A stretch of DNA of 46,020 nucleotides from Terriglobia bacterium (GCA_036496425.1 DASXLG010000240.1:1-46020); one strand, 5' to 3'. Shown: positions 25,757 to 34,761, counted from the stretch's first letter. The notes: a model not told the origin generated them from the letters alone. Made by a program: numbers and translations.

Positions 25757-25814
25757 GGCGACGTCTTCCAAAAAATGCTTGTTCCCGTGGAGTACGGGCG
25801 ATAGAAATAACTTC

Positions 25815-26495
25815 ATGATGATTACGTTCAAAAGACCCGATGGAAAAGAGTGCTCCGGCTTTTATGTGGAGCCGAATACCGGAAATCATGCTCCCGCAGT
25901 TGTTGTGATTCAGGAATGGTGGGGACTGAACGACCAGATCAAAGGAGTGGCGGATCAGCTCGCGGCAAGCGGCTATCGCGCGCTCGTGCCCGACCTTTAT
26001 CGCGGCAAGCTGGGCCTCGACGCGAAGGAAGCGGAACATCTGATGACCAATCTGGATTTCGCCGACGCGGCCACACAGGACATTCGCGGCGCGGTGCAGT
26101 ATCTGAAGGAACACAGTTCGAAAGCCGGAGTGACCGGTTTCTGCATGGGAGGCGCGCTGACGATTCTTTCCGCCGTCAACGTCCCTGAAAGCGATGCCGT
26201 CGTTTCGTGGTACGGATGCCCGCCCCTCGACTACGTCGATGCTTCAAAGATCAAGGCCCCGTTGATGGGTCACTGGGCGTTGGACGATACGTTCTTCCCG
26301 ATCAGCCAAGTCGACGGCCTCGAACAGAAACTCAAAGAGGCCGGCGTGAAGTACGAAGGCCACCGCTACAAAGCCAAACATGCCTTCGCCAATGAAACGA
26401 ACGAAGATCCATCCGCACCGATTGCCTACAATGCCGCCGCAGCTGAAGCCGCCTGGGGGCGAACGCTGGAGTTTTTCGACCGGTACCTGCGCTGA
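25815..26495 (+). CDS. Dienelactone hydrolase family protein
   Basis: A 226-residue cytoplasmic alpha/beta hydrolase. The dienelactone-hydrolase active site is intact: Glu34 (IQEWWGLN), the nucleophile Cys110 in GFCMGG, Asp158 (LDDTFFP) and His189 (AKHAFAN). Enzymes of this family open dienelactones in chloroaromatic degradation, but many members are general carboxylesterases. No aromatic-degradation genes are adjacent. The ATG at 25815 is used; an upstream in-frame TTG at 25779 gives a non-conserved leader. It follows the MBL-fold gene on the same strand and is probably cotranscribed. Confidence 0.9.
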   Translation: MMITFKRPDGKECSGFYVEPNTGNHAPAVVVIQEWWGLNDQIKGVADQLAASGYRALVPDLYRGKLGLDAKEAEHLMTNLDFADAATQDIRGAVQYLKEHSSKAGVTGFCMGGALTILSAVNVPESDAVVSWYGCPPLDYVDASKIKAPLMGHWALDDTFFPISQVDGLEQKLKEAGVKYEGHRYKAKHAFANETNEDPSAPIAYNAAAAEAAWGRTLEFFDRYLR

Positions 26496-26570
26496 AAGCG
26501 GGGAATAGCCACACAGATTTAACAAAATCGCCGTTCAATCCGTCTCTCCAAGCTTGCATACTGGGCTCGG

Positions 26571-27461
26571 ATGTTGCGGAAAATCATACTGATGATCGCG
26601 GCAGCGGCGGGATTGCAACAGACTCCGCCGCAAGCGCCGTTACGGGTCAATGTCGATCTGGTGAACGTGTCGTTCACCGTCACCGATCGCACCGGCCGTT
26701 TTGTGTCCAGCCTTAAGCAAGACGACTTCACGCTCGAAGAGGACGGGAAGCCGCAGGAAATCCAGCGCTTCAGCCATGAGAACGAGAGACCACTCACGAT
26801 CGGCCTTTTAATCGACAAGAGCCTGAGCGTGAGTCGTGTCCTGCCCGACGAAAAAGCCGCGGCAACCTCGTTTCTGGATACGACGCTGAAAACGGGCGAC
26901 CTCGCCATGGTCATCAGTTTTGACCGCTCCGTCACGCTGGAAGAGGACTTCACCGAAAATAAGAGCCGGCTTCGGACCGCCATCAACGGGCTGACGGTTG
27001 GAAACGGCACCGCTGTCTATGACGCGATCTACCTTGCCTGCAAAGAGCAGTTTCCGAAAGAGGGCGGCCGCAAGGCGATCATTCTCATCACCGACGGCCA
27101 GGACACGATCAGCAAAGTGCAACTGAGCGGAGCGCTCGTCGCCGCGCATCAGAGCGATGCCGTGATCTATTCGATATCTAACCGAGTCGGCGGATTTTTC
27201 GGTAACCGCGGGAGCGGCAACCCGGAAACGTTGAAGCGCTTTTCACTCGAAACCGGCGGAACGGTTTTTTTCGTCGGCGGACGCAGCGACCTCACGGAAG
27301 TCTTCTCCGAAATTTCCGACGAGCTGCGGAGCCAATACAGCCTCGGTTATGTTTCAACGAATACTACCCGCGATAACAGATACAGGCAGATTCGCATCGT
27401 CCCGAAAGATCCCACTTATAAGGTGAAGGCCCGGGAGGGCTACTACGCGCCAGGAAGCTAA
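26571..27461 (+). CDS. Acidobacterial VWA-domain protein (TIGR03436-like)
   Basis: A 296-residue protein with a short hydrophobic N-terminus (MLRKIILMIAAAAG) and a beta-rich region with VNVSFTVTDRTGRFVSSLKQDDF. The von Willebrand A domain (about residues 75-245) carries MIDAS residues: DKSLS (82-86), a Thr in GNGTAVYD and Asp in LITDGQD. The end has SLGYVSTNTTRDNRYRQIRI and REGYYAP, signatures of the VWFA-related family widespread in Acidobacteriota. It probably binds a protein partner at the cell surface or in the periplasm through a divalent metal. Its stop overlaps by 4 bp that of the convergent gene at 27458. Confidence 0.87.
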   Translation: MLRKIILMIAAAAGLQQTPPQAPLRVNVDLVNVSFTVTDRTGRFVSSLKQDDFTLEEDGKPQEIQRFSHENERPLTIGLLIDKSLSVSRVLPDEKAAATSFLDTTLKTGDLAMVISFDRSVTLEEDFTENKSRLRTAINGLTVGNGTAVYDAIYLACKEQFPKEGGRKAIILITDGQDTISKVQLSGALVAAHQSDAVIYSISNRVGGFFGNRGSGNPETLKRFSLETGGTVFFVGGRSDLTEVFSEISDELRSQYSLGYVSTNTTRDNRYRQIRIVPKDPTYKVKAREGYYAPGS

Positions 27462-27907
27462 TTCCGCACGATAACCTGCGCGTCGAGCTCGTCGCTGTGT
27501 GGCCGGTGGATGGCAGTGATCGTGACGTGATCGCCCGATTTCAAGTCGGAGAATTGAAGAGGGTTGGAAAGCCCTTTCACCCTCGTGGCATCGGAAACAA
27601 AAACTTTCACTTCCTTGGAATTGTCGGACGCCGCATTCGGAAACGGAGTTCTTCCCGGGAATCCGCCGCCCCGGCCGCGCCGGCCGCCGCCCCGGCCCGG
27701 ATACGGAGCATTCTGCACCGGACGCCGGGCGCCATCCCCGGCATCCATCGTGAATTTGAACTGAAAAGTTTTGTGCTTGGTATCGATTTTTTCGACGCGC
27801 CCGGTCGTGACGAGCTTTATGGAATCCGTATCATCGGCGGCGATCGTCCAGATTTCTGCCAGGGATAAGGTAATCGTAAAAGCGAGAATGGCACAAAGCC
27901 TGTGCAT
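27458..27907 (-). CDS. Small secreted beta-domain protein (DUF5666-like)
   Basis: A 149-residue protein with a signal peptide (MHRLCAILAFTITLSLAEI...A). The mature part looks like a small OB-like or DUF5666-type beta domain: TTGRVEKIDTKHKTFQFKF at the start and VKVFVSDATRV...FSDLKSGDHVTITA at the end. A disordered Gly/Arg-rich insert (GRGGGRRGRGGGFPGR) lies between. DUF5666-like domains are small extracytoplasmic modules of unknown role. The ATG at 27907 overlaps the upstream intergenic region of the divergent gene by a few bases. No partner gene is obvious. Confidence 0.68.
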   Translation of the reverse strand: MHRLCAILAFTITLSLAEIWTIAADDTDSIKLVTTGRVEKIDTKHKTFQFKFTMDAGDGARRPVQNAPYPGRGGGRRGRGGGFPGRTPFPNAASDNSKEVKVFVSDATRVKGLSNPLQFSDLKSGDHVTITAIHRPHSDELDAQVIVRN

Positions 27908-27967
27908 CCAGATTTTTATATACGAGATGAGCCCACTTCACAAGGTAGAATGGCGCCGAGGTGGGGC

Positions 27968-29008
27968 ATGAGAGCGCTCCTGACAACCGGGTTGTTGATT
28001 TGCATCGTGGCTGCAGCGGTGTTTGCCCTGCCGGTTTCCTCGGATCTGCAGACCTTCCTGAAAGACCGGCTGGCATTCACGCCGCTCGAACTCGGCCAGC
28101 TGGATCACGGGCAGATTGTCGTCAAACTGCCGCCGACAATGGAACAGCGGGAAGTGGCGGCATTTGCCATCATGCAGCTTCGCGTTCCGGCGGACTACTA
28201 CATCAGCAAGTTTCAGGACATCGTCAATTTTAAAAAGAGCGATAACGTTCTGGAGATTGGAAAGTTCAGCAATCCGCCGAAACTGGAAGACATGGCCGAT
28301 CTGTCGCTCGATGCGGCCGACATCGAAGCCATCCGGCAATGCCACCTCAACAAATGCGATGTGAAGATGCCGGCGTATTTCATCGAGGAGTTCATGACCG
28401 ACCTCGACTGGAAAGCGCCGAATTACCGCGAACGCGCCAACGCGGTGATGCGGCAGAAATTGCTGCAGTACCTCAAAGGGTATTTGCAGGGCGGCAACGC
28501 CGCGCTCGCGGAGTATCGCGACAAATCCTACCGGCTGCGCCTGGTCGATGAATTTCATTCTCTGCTTCAGCCGGCGCCTTACACGTATGGCTATACGCCG
28601 GAGTTTCAAACCTATCTGGAAGCGTTCCCCCGCTCGCGCCCGAAAGACTCGCAGGACTTTATCTACTGGTCGAAGGAGAAGTTCGGCCTGAAGCCCGTGA
28701 TCAGCATCACGCATGTCATCATCTACAAGCGGGTCCGGCCGGAAGCAACCGACGTCCTGATCGCATCGAAGGGAATCTATGCCAGCCATTACTTCGAGGC
28801 ATCGCTCGGTCTGACGGCGCTGGTCCACGGGCCTGGATCGGACCTTTCGCACTCCTACCTGATCTATCTCAATCGTTCCAGAGCCGACGGCCTGCGCGGC
28901 CCGCTGTCGGGTATGAAACGGGCGCTGATCAGCAGCAGCCTGCGGGACGGAGCCAAGAAGAATATGGAATTGGTCCGGCAGCGGTTGGAGTCGCAGTACC
29001 ACCCGTAA
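27968..29008 (+). CDS. Secreted protein of unknown function with a CHLNKC motif
   Basis: About 346 residues with a signal peptide (MRALLTTGLLICIVAAAVFA). No family is recognised. The sequence is mostly helical at the start (LQTFLKDRLAFTPLELGQLDHGQIVVKLPP) and contains a tight Cys pair, CHLNKCDVKMP, that could form a disulfide or bind metal. A later beta-rich part ends near SHSYLIYLNRSRADGLRG. I prefer ATG 27968, which has GAGGTGGGG upstream and gives a clean signal peptide; ATG 27950 is an alternative adding six residues. A hairpin follows 2 bp after the stop, so this is a single-gene unit. Confidence 0.75.
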   Translation: MRALLTTGLLICIVAAAVFALPVSSDLQTFLKDRLAFTPLELGQLDHGQIVVKLPPTMEQREVAAFAIMQLRVPADYYISKFQDIVNFKKSDNVLEIGKFSNPPKLEDMADLSLDAADIEAIRQCHLNKCDVKMPAYFIEEFMTDLDWKAPNYRERANAVMRQKLLQYLKGYLQGGNAALAEYRDKSYRLRLVDEFHSLLQPAPYTYGYTPEFQTYLEAFPRSRPKDSQDFIYWSKEKFGLKPVISITHVIIYKRVRPEATDVLIASKGIYASHYFEASLGLTALVHGPGSDLSHSYLIYLNRSRADGLRGPLSGMKRALISSSLRDGAKKNMELVRQRLESQYHP

Positions 29009-29010
29009 GT

Positions 29011-29040
29011 GAGATCTATTGCAACATTGCAATAGATCTC
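29011..29040 (+). terminator. 14-bp perfect hairpin after the 27968 gene
   Basis: GAGATCTATTGCAA (29011-29024) and its exact reverse complement (29027-29040) are separated by CA and begin two bases after the TAA stop. There is no T-run, so it is a weak intrinsic terminator or a transcript-end stabilising hairpin. The ATTGCAA/TTGCAAT core also appears in the 66-bp palindrome at 23597-23662. Confidence 0.65.
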
Positions 29041-29058
29041 CCGTGCTAAACTGCCCAG

Positions 29059-29493
29059 ATGCCATATCCAGAAATGCTCGTTAAACCTATGCGTGAGGAC
29101 CTGACGCGTTTCGGCGTCGAGGAGACCCGCACGCCTGAAGAAGTCGACCAGGTTATCCGGAACACCAAAGGCACCGTCATGGTCGTCGTGAATTCGGTCT
29201 GCGGCTGTGCCGCCGGGCTCGCACGGCCTGCAATCGGCATGGCTCTCAAGCATGCGGCCGTGCCGGACAAAGTAGTGACCGTCTTCGCCGGCGCGGACGT
29301 CGCCGCCACCGATCGGGCCCGAAGTTATTTCAAGGGCTACTTTCCATCTTCGCCGTCGGTCGGGATCCTGCAGAACGGGCAGATCGTATTCATGCTCGAA
29401 CGGCATCAGATCGAAGGCCGGGATCCCAACTCCATTGCCAAGGATCTGACCGAGGCTTTCGACCGGTTCTGCGTACCGACCGTCCAAAGATAA
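29059..29493 (+). CDS. BrxA/BrxB family bacilliredoxin
   Basis: A 144-residue thioredoxin-fold protein of the BrxA/BrxB (DUF1094, YphP/YqiW) family. The active site is CGC: Cys48 and Cys50 in VVNSVCGCAAG, the characteristic CxC of bacilliredoxins. In Firmicutes these remove bacillithiol from S-bacillithiolated proteins; in Acidobacteriota the low-molecular-weight thiol may also be bacillithiol, which is an inference. The length and the FPSSPSVGILQNGQIVFMLERHQIEG region match the family over its whole extent. An intrinsic terminator follows immediately, so the gene is monocistronic. It lies between two unrelated secreted-protein genes. Confidence 0.93.
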   Translation: MPYPEMLVKPMREDLTRFGVEETRTPEEVDQVIRNTKGTVMVVVNSVCGCAAGLARPAIGMALKHAAVPDKVVTVFAGADVAATDRARSYFKGYFPSSPSVGILQNGQIVFMLERHQIEGRDPNSIAKDLTEAFDRFCVPTVQR

Positions 29494-29498
29494 AAAAG

Positions 29499-29530
29499 GG
29501 CGCGGATTCCGTGTAATCCGCGCCTTTTTT
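29499..29530 (+). terminator. Intrinsic terminator after the bacilliredoxin gene
   Basis: A ten-pair stem GGCGCGGATT / AATCCGCGCC with loop CCGTGT is followed by TTTTTT (29525-29530). The stem is preceded by a complementary A-run, so it could work in both directions. It lies 5 bp after the bacilliredoxin stop. Confidence 0.92.
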
Positions 29531-29549
29531 GTATAAACTTCATCCACTT

Positions 29550-31067
29550 ATGCGCGCCAAGAATCTGGGTCTGTTCCTGGGGGTATTCCTCTGCAGTCTC
29601 AACGGGTTCGCTGCCGGAGGCGATGCGCGTCTTGCCGATGCGGTGATGAAATCCGACCGGAGTACCGTCCGGTCTCTGCTCCAGCAGAAAATCGACGTCA
29701 ACGCCGCCCAGGCCGACGGGATGACCGCGCTTCATTGGGCGGTGCGCTCGGACGACGCCGATCTGGCTCAACTCCTGATCCGATCCGGCGCAAAGGCCGA
29801 TACCGTCACTCGTTATGGAGTGACGCCTCTCTACCTCGCATGCGTGAACGGCAATGCAGCGATGATCGACATTCTGCTGCGGGCCGGCGCGGATGCGAAT
29901 TCCGCGAACCCCGGCGGAGAGACCGCGCTGATGACCGCTTCGCGGACCGGCAAAGCCGACGCGGTAAAATTGCTGCTGGATCGTGGCGCGGATATCAATG
30001 CCAGGGAGAGCGTCCGCGGCCAGACGGCCCTCATGTGGGCGGTTCTCGAAAATCATCCCGATGTCGTGAAACTGCTTCTGGATCATGCCGCGGATATCAA
30101 TGCTCAAAGCACCGTCGTCATTCCAGACGGCACCACCGGTACTCCGCAAGCCACATCCGCCGACATTGGCGCGCACGGGCCGGGAATTTATCGGTCCCGG
30201 GCCGTGCCAAGTCCTTCGGGCGGCATGACGGCTCTGCTGTTCGCCGCCCGCGACGGCAATCTCGAAATGGCCCGGATTCTCGTCGATGCGAAAGCAGATC
30301 TGGAAAAGCCGGCTGCCAACGGCACGCATCCCCTGGTTGCGGCAATCACGAACAATCATATCGAGCTTGCGCTGTTCCTGCTCGACAAAGGCGCCGATCC
30401 GAACGCCGCCGACAACTTCTATAAGCGGACACCCCTGTTTGCCGCCGTCGAAATGCGCAATCCGGACTTTACCCGCGACACGCCGCCGCCGCTTCCCGAC
30501 AAACGCGATCCGATGGATTTGATCAAAGCGCTTCTTGCAAAAAACGCAGCTCCTAACGCCCGAGTCAACACCACGCCGTTCCGCGGGTTCTATCAGGTGA
30601 GCGCCAACTGGGCGAACTTTGACGGCCAGACCGCGTTCATTCGGGCCGCCCTCAATGGCGACGTCACACTGATGCGCCTGCTCCTGCAACACGGCGCCGA
30701 TCCCAACATGGCAACGAACGATGGCTCCACAGCCCTGATGGCTGCAGCCGGAATCAATTGGGTCGTAGCCCAGACCTACAGCCGGCCGGACGGCGAATAT
30801 CTGGAAGCCGCGAAGCTCTGTCTCGAAAAAGGTGCGGATGTGAATGCCGTGAACTCGCAAGGGTTCACCGCAATGCACGGCGCAACCAATCGCGGCTTCG
30901 ACGCGATGGTAAAACTGCTCGCCGAGCACGGTTCCAAGTTGGATGTAAAAGACAAGCAGGGGCGTACACCGATGACCTTCGCGGAGGGTGTGTTCCTTGC
31001 GGTTCAACCCCCGGTCCGAAAGCCGTCGACGATTGCGCTCCTTCAAGAGCTCATGGGTGCAAAATGA
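29550..31067 (+). CDS. Secreted ankyrin-repeat protein (second copy)
   Basis: A 505-residue protein with a signal peptide (MRAKNLGLFLGVFLCSLNGFAAG) and about ten ankyrin repeats in two blocks. The first block (about residues 25-190) has TALHWAV, LLIRSGAK, ILLRAGADAN and TALMWAV; the second (about 225-500) follows a Gly/Thr-rich linker (IPDGTTGTPQATSADIGAHG). It is paralogous over its length to the partial gene at 1-1192. The ATG at 29550 gives the signal peptide; the in-frame TTG at 29529 lies inside the preceding terminator. Its TGA overlaps the ATG of the cytochrome gene (ATGA), so the three genes to 34761 form one coupled operon. The exported ankyrin array may scaffold the other two products. 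Confidence 0.9.
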   Translation: MRAKNLGLFLGVFLCSLNGFAAGGDARLADAVMKSDRSTVRSLLQQKIDVNAAQADGMTALHWAVRSDDADLAQLLIRSGAKADTVTRYGVTPLYLACVNGNAAMIDILLRAGADANSANPGGETALMTASRTGKADAVKLLLDRGADINARESVRGQTALMWAVLENHPDVVKLLLDHAADINAQSTVVIPDGTTGTPQATSADIGAHGPGIYRSRAVPSPSGGMTALLFAARDGNLEMARILVDAKADLEKPAANGTHPLVAAITNNHIELALFLLDKGADPNAADNFYKRTPLFAAVEMRNPDFTRDTPPPLPDKRDPMDLIKALLAKNAAPNARVNTTPFRGFYQVSANWANFDGQTAFIRAALNGDVTLMRLLLQHGADPNMATNDGSTALMAAAGINWVVAQTYSRPDGEYLEAAKLCLEKGADVNAVNSQGFTAMHGATNRGFDAMVKLLAEHGSKLDVKDKQGRTPMTFAEGVFLAVQPPVRKPSTIALLQELMGAK

Positions 31068-33436
31068 AAAAGGGTCTCCTTTTGTGCCTTTTGTGGCTCA
31101 TTTTCCCGCTGCTCATGGAGGCGCAGGGCCCGCAACAACAGCTCGTGACCAAGTACTGCGTGGGCTGCCACAACGACCGGGCAAAAACCGGCGGCCTCTC
31201 GCTCGAAAAACTCGACGCCGATCACCCTTATGAAAACGCGGAGACCTGGGAAAAAGCCATCCGCAAATTGCGCGCCGGTCTGATGCCTCCGAGCGGAGCG
31301 CAACGGCCCGACCGCGCAACGCTCGAAGCATTCCGCGGCACGCTCGAGAACGCGATCGATACGGCATCACTGCAGCACAAGAACCCGGGAGTGACGGCGC
31401 TGCACCGGCTGAACCGGACGGAATATGCGAACGCCGTCCGCGATCTGATCGATGTCGACGTCGATGTTTCCACCATCCTTCCGGCCGACGATTCCAGTGA
31501 AGGCTTGGACAACATCGCCGATGTGCTTGGAACGTCACCGGCTTTGATCGAACGATACGTTTCTGCAGCGGCAAAGATCAGCCGGCTGGCTGTGGGTGAC
31601 ACCGGCATCGGCCCGCTCTCGACAACCTATAAAGTTCGCGGCGATCTCACCCAGGACAATCACATCGAAGGCCTGCCGATCGGAACGCGCGGCGGCATTA
31701 TCATTCGTCACAACTTTCCGGTCGACGGCGAATACCAGTTCAAATTTTCATTGCTCAAGGTGAACTTCGGACCGCAGTACGGCGGCGCCGCCAAGGGCGA
31801 ACAACTCGAGATGAGCGTGAACGGCGCGCGGGTCGCGCTGATGGATCTCAGGTCCGCCCCGTACTACTACATTCGCGGCGGCGCGCAAGGCGGACCGGCA
31901 ACTCCCCTCGAAATCCGGTTGCCAGTGAGGGCCGGGCCACAGACGATCATCGTCACATTTATCAAGAAGACAGCAGCGGGTGTTGATGACCTGTTCCAGC
32001 GCTATGAGGCATCGACGGCCGATCTCCAGACCGGTGTGCAATTCGGATATACAACCGTTCCCCATCTGGCGGGCGTCGAGATCCTCGGTCCCTACAACAT
32101 TCTCGGGCCGGGCGAGACACCGAGCCGGAAGCGTATTTTCGTATGCCACCCGTCGTCTGCCGCCGAAGAGCCGGCTTGTGCCAGGAAAATCATTTCCACG
32201 GTGGCGCGGCGCGCGTACCGGCGGCCGGTTACAGATGCAGACGTCGAGCCCCTGCTAAATTTCTACCGTCAGGGCCGCAAAGACGGACCTTTCGATAAAG
32301 GCGTCGAGATGGCGCTGCGCCGGATTCTGGCCGACCCGCAGTTCGTATTCCGGTTCGAGCGTGATGCCGCAAATGTGCAGGCAGGCGCACCGCACCGGGT
32401 GTCGGATCTCGAACTGGCGTCGCGGCTCTCGTTCTTCCTGTGGAGCAGCATCCCGGACGATGAACTCCTGAGCGTTGCCGAGCAAGGCAGACTGAAGGAC
32501 CCCCAGGTTCTGCAGCAGCAGGTCCGGCGCATGTTGAAGGATCCGAAGTCCGGGGCGCTGGTGACGAACTTCTCCGGACAATGGCTTTACCTGCGCGAAT
32601 TGAAGAACCGGAATCCCGACCTGATCATGTATCCGGATTTCGACGACAATCTGCGGCAGTCCTTCCAGCGCGAGACGGAGATGCTTTTTGAAAGCATCGT
32701 GCGCGAAGACCGCAGCGTTTTCGATGTCCTGAATGCCGACTATACGTTCCTGAACGAGCGGCTTGCGAAACACTACGGAATTCCGAATGTCTATGGCAGC
32801 GACTTCCGCCGCGTCACGGTCCCGGACAACCGCCGCGGACTGCTGGGCCAGGGGAGCTTCCTGACCATCACGTCGAACCCGAACCGGACATCGCCCGTCA
32901 CTCGCGGTTCGTGGATCCTGGAAAATCTTCTTGGCAGTCCGCCTCCGTCTCCGCCCCCGAACGTGCCGCCGTTGCCTGAAAACACCAACGGTCAGGGAGT
33001 TTCAACGGTTCCGACTTCGGTCCGCGAGAGAATGACGGCGCACCGGGCGAATCAGCCGTGCAAAGGGTGCCACCAATTGATGGATCCCATCGGGCTTGCG
33101 CTGGAAAACTTCGACGGCGTCGGCCGCTGGCGCGCGGAGGATTCCGGAAGCAAAATCGATCCTTCCGGCCAGCTGGTCGACGGCACACCGATCGACGGCG
33201 TCGCGACGCTGCGCAGCGCCATCCTCAGCCGTCCGGACGCCTTCGTTCAGACCATGACCGAGAAACTGCTGATGTATGCCGTAGGCCGCCCCGCGCACTA
33301 TTACGACATGCCGGCGATACGCAAAATTACCCACGACGCCGGACGCAATAATTATCGATTTTCGGCGATTGTTACCGGTATCGTGAACAGCGAGCCCTTT
33401 CAGATGAGAGTCAAGAAAGCGGAGGAGACCCCATAA
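31064..33436 (+). CDS. Dihaem c-type cytochrome of the DUF1587/DUF1592 family (second copy)
   Basis: A 790-residue exported protein paralogous to the gene at 2541-4937. The signal peptide (MKKGLLLCLLWLIFPLLMEA) is followed by CVGCH at 32-36 and the same multidomain body, with LHRLNRTEYANAVRDLI, GPGETPSRKRIFVC, LASRLSFFLWSSIPDDELL and TSPVTRGSWILENLLGSPPP. The second haem motif is CKGCH before QLMDPIGLALENFDGVG. It is expected to transfer electrons in the periplasm; substrate unknown. The ATG at 31064 is chosen because it overlaps the ankyrin stop and starts the signal peptide; longer frames extend into the ankyrin gene. The codons for the signal core contain a 19-nt match to the hairpin at 4980-5056. 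Confidence 0.92.
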   Translation: MKKGLLLCLLWLIFPLLMEAQGPQQQLVTKYCVGCHNDRAKTGGLSLEKLDADHPYENAETWEKAIRKLRAGLMPPSGAQRPDRATLEAFRGTLENAIDTASLQHKNPGVTALHRLNRTEYANAVRDLIDVDVDVSTILPADDSSEGLDNIADVLGTSPALIERYVSAAAKISRLAVGDTGIGPLSTTYKVRGDLTQDNHIEGLPIGTRGGIIIRHNFPVDGEYQFKFSLLKVNFGPQYGGAAKGEQLEMSVNGARVALMDLRSAPYYYIRGGAQGGPATPLEIRLPVRAGPQTIIVTFIKKTAAGVDDLFQRYEASTADLQTGVQFGYTTVPHLAGVEILGPYNILGPGETPSRKRIFVCHPSSAAEEPACARKIISTVARRAYRRPVTDADVEPLLNFYRQGRKDGPFDKGVEMALRRILADPQFVFRFERDAANVQAGAPHRVSDLELASRLSFFLWSSIPDDELLSVAEQGRLKDPQVLQQQVRRMLKDPKSGALVTNFSGQWLYLRELKNRNPDLIMYPDFDDNLRQSFQRETEMLFESIVREDRSVFDVLNADYTFLNERLAKHYGIPNVYGSDFRRVTVPDNRRGLLGQGSFLTITSNPNRTSPVTRGSWILENLLGSPPPSPPPNVPPLPENTNGQGVSTVPTSVRERMTAHRANQPCKGCHQLMDPIGLALENFDGVGRWRAEDSGSKIDPSGQLVDGTPIDGVATLRSAILSRPDAFVQTMTEKLLMYAVGRPAHYYDMPAIRKITHDAGRNNYRFSAIVTGIVNSEPFQMRVKKAEETP

Positions 33437-34761
33437 TGTTCATCACCAAGAAGCATCTTTCCCGCAGAACATTTCTTCATGGCGCAGGTGTCACCGTGGC
33501 GCTGCCCTTCCTGGAGTCCATGGTAGGGGCGCAAACCGCACTCCAGAACTCGGCGGCGGCGCCGAAGACGCGGCTGGGCTGCTTCTATGTTCCGCACGGC
33601 GCCACCATGTACAAGTGGACGCCCGCAACGGAGGGTAAAGACTTTCAATTCTCCGAAACGCTCAGCCCGCTCGAAAAATATCGTGATCGTCTGTGTGTGA
33701 TCAGCAACCTGGCGCATCAGGCGGCAACGGGAGCGGACGCCGGAGCCGAGCACGCGCGCTCCGCCGCCATCTTCCTCAGCGGAGGCCAGCCGCAAAAAAA
33801 TTCCGTCCGGGTCGGGGTAACGGTGGATCAGATTGCCGCAGGACGTATCGGCCAGGACACGCCGCTGCCTTCGATCGAGCTTGCGATCGAAGACGTCAGC
33901 TTGAGCTGCGGCGCCGGCTACGGCTGCGCCTACTTCAACACGATTGCCTGGCGCACGCCGACAGTCCCGCTGCCGATGGAAAACAGCCCGCAGGTCGTAT
34001 TCGAAAAGCTTTTCGGCGACGGCGGAACCACGGAACAACGCCTGGCGCGCAAACGCGAGGACCGCAGTATTCTGGACGCGATCATGGAAGAGACCGCCGG
34101 CCTGAAGAAGGACCTGCCGTCATCCGATCGCGCCCGCGTCGACGGCTATCTGGACGACATCCGGGAAATCGAACGGCGGATCAAAACCGTTCTGGATAAG
34201 AATGCTCAGGACGGCGGCGGGCAAAACGTGCCGGACGCGCCTGTCGGAACGCCCGAAGCCTTCGAAGATCACATCAAGTTGATGTTCGACCTCCTCGCGC
34301 TGGCCTACCAGAGTGACATTACCCGCGTCGCGACTTTGATGTACGCGAAAGATCTCAGCCCCGCCAGTTATCCGGCCAGCGGGAACCGGGGCGGCTTCCA
34401 CGGCTCGTCGCATCACGCTAACGTGAAAGCGAACATGGATTCGTTCGCTCTGATCAACAAGTATCACGTGCAGATGCTGGCCTACTTCATCGATAAACTG
34501 TCGAAGACGCCCGACGGCGATGGGAACCTTCTCGACCACTCGATGATTCTTTACGGCAGCAGCATGAGTAACGGTAACCAGCACGATCACGACCCGCTGC
34601 CGATCGTGTTGCTCGGCGGCGCTTCCGGAAAGCTTCAAGGCAATCGCCATATCGTGACGCCGGCACACACACCCATGTCGAATCTGCTCCTGAGCATGCT
34701 CGATAAGCTGGGCGTCCAGAGAGACGCTTTCGGCAACAGCACTGGGCGGCTCGAAATCTGA
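33436..34761 (+). CDS. Tat-exported DUF1552 family protein (second copy)
   Basis: A 441-residue paralogue of the protein at 1195-2544. It begins MFITKKHLSRRTFLHGAGV, a twin-arginine signal, and shares FYVPHGATMYKWTP, VGVTVDQIAAGRIGQDT and LPSIELAIED with the first copy. The C-terminal HDPLPIVLLGGASGKLQGNR and HTPMSNLLLSMLDKLGV segments also match. Its ATG overlaps the preceding stop by one base (TAATG). The conserved His/Asp-rich stretches recall metal-binding hydrolase folds related to DUF1501, but no activity has been established. Export in folded form suggests a cofactor or metal is inserted in the cytoplasm. Confidence 0.9.
   Translation: MFITKKHLSRRTFLHGAGVTVALPFLESMVGAQTALQNSAAAPKTRLGCFYVPHGATMYKWTPATEGKDFQFSETLSPLEKYRDRLCVISNLAHQAATGADAGAEHARSAAIFLSGGQPQKNSVRVGVTVDQIAAGRIGQDTPLPSIELAIEDVSLSCGAGYGCAYFNTIAWRTPTVPLPMENSPQVVFEKLFGDGGTTEQRLARKREDRSILDAIMEETAGLKKDLPSSDRARVDGYLDDIREIERRIKTVLDKNAQDGGGQNVPDAPVGTPEAFEDHIKLMFDLLALAYQSDITRVATLMYAKDLSPASYPASGNRGGFHGSSHHANVKANMDSFALINKYHVQMLAYFIDKLSKTPDGDGNLLDHSMILYGSSMSNGNQHDHDPLPIVLLGGASGKLQGNRHIVTPAHTPMSNLLLSMLDKLGVQRDAFGNSTGRLEI

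Noticed and set aside
29529-31067. Ankyrin proteins as eukaryote-like effectors acquired by transfer
   Set aside because: Both copies have ordinary bacterial signal peptides, base composition like the neighbours, and translational coupling with lineage-typical genes, so a resident exported scaffold is the simpler reading.
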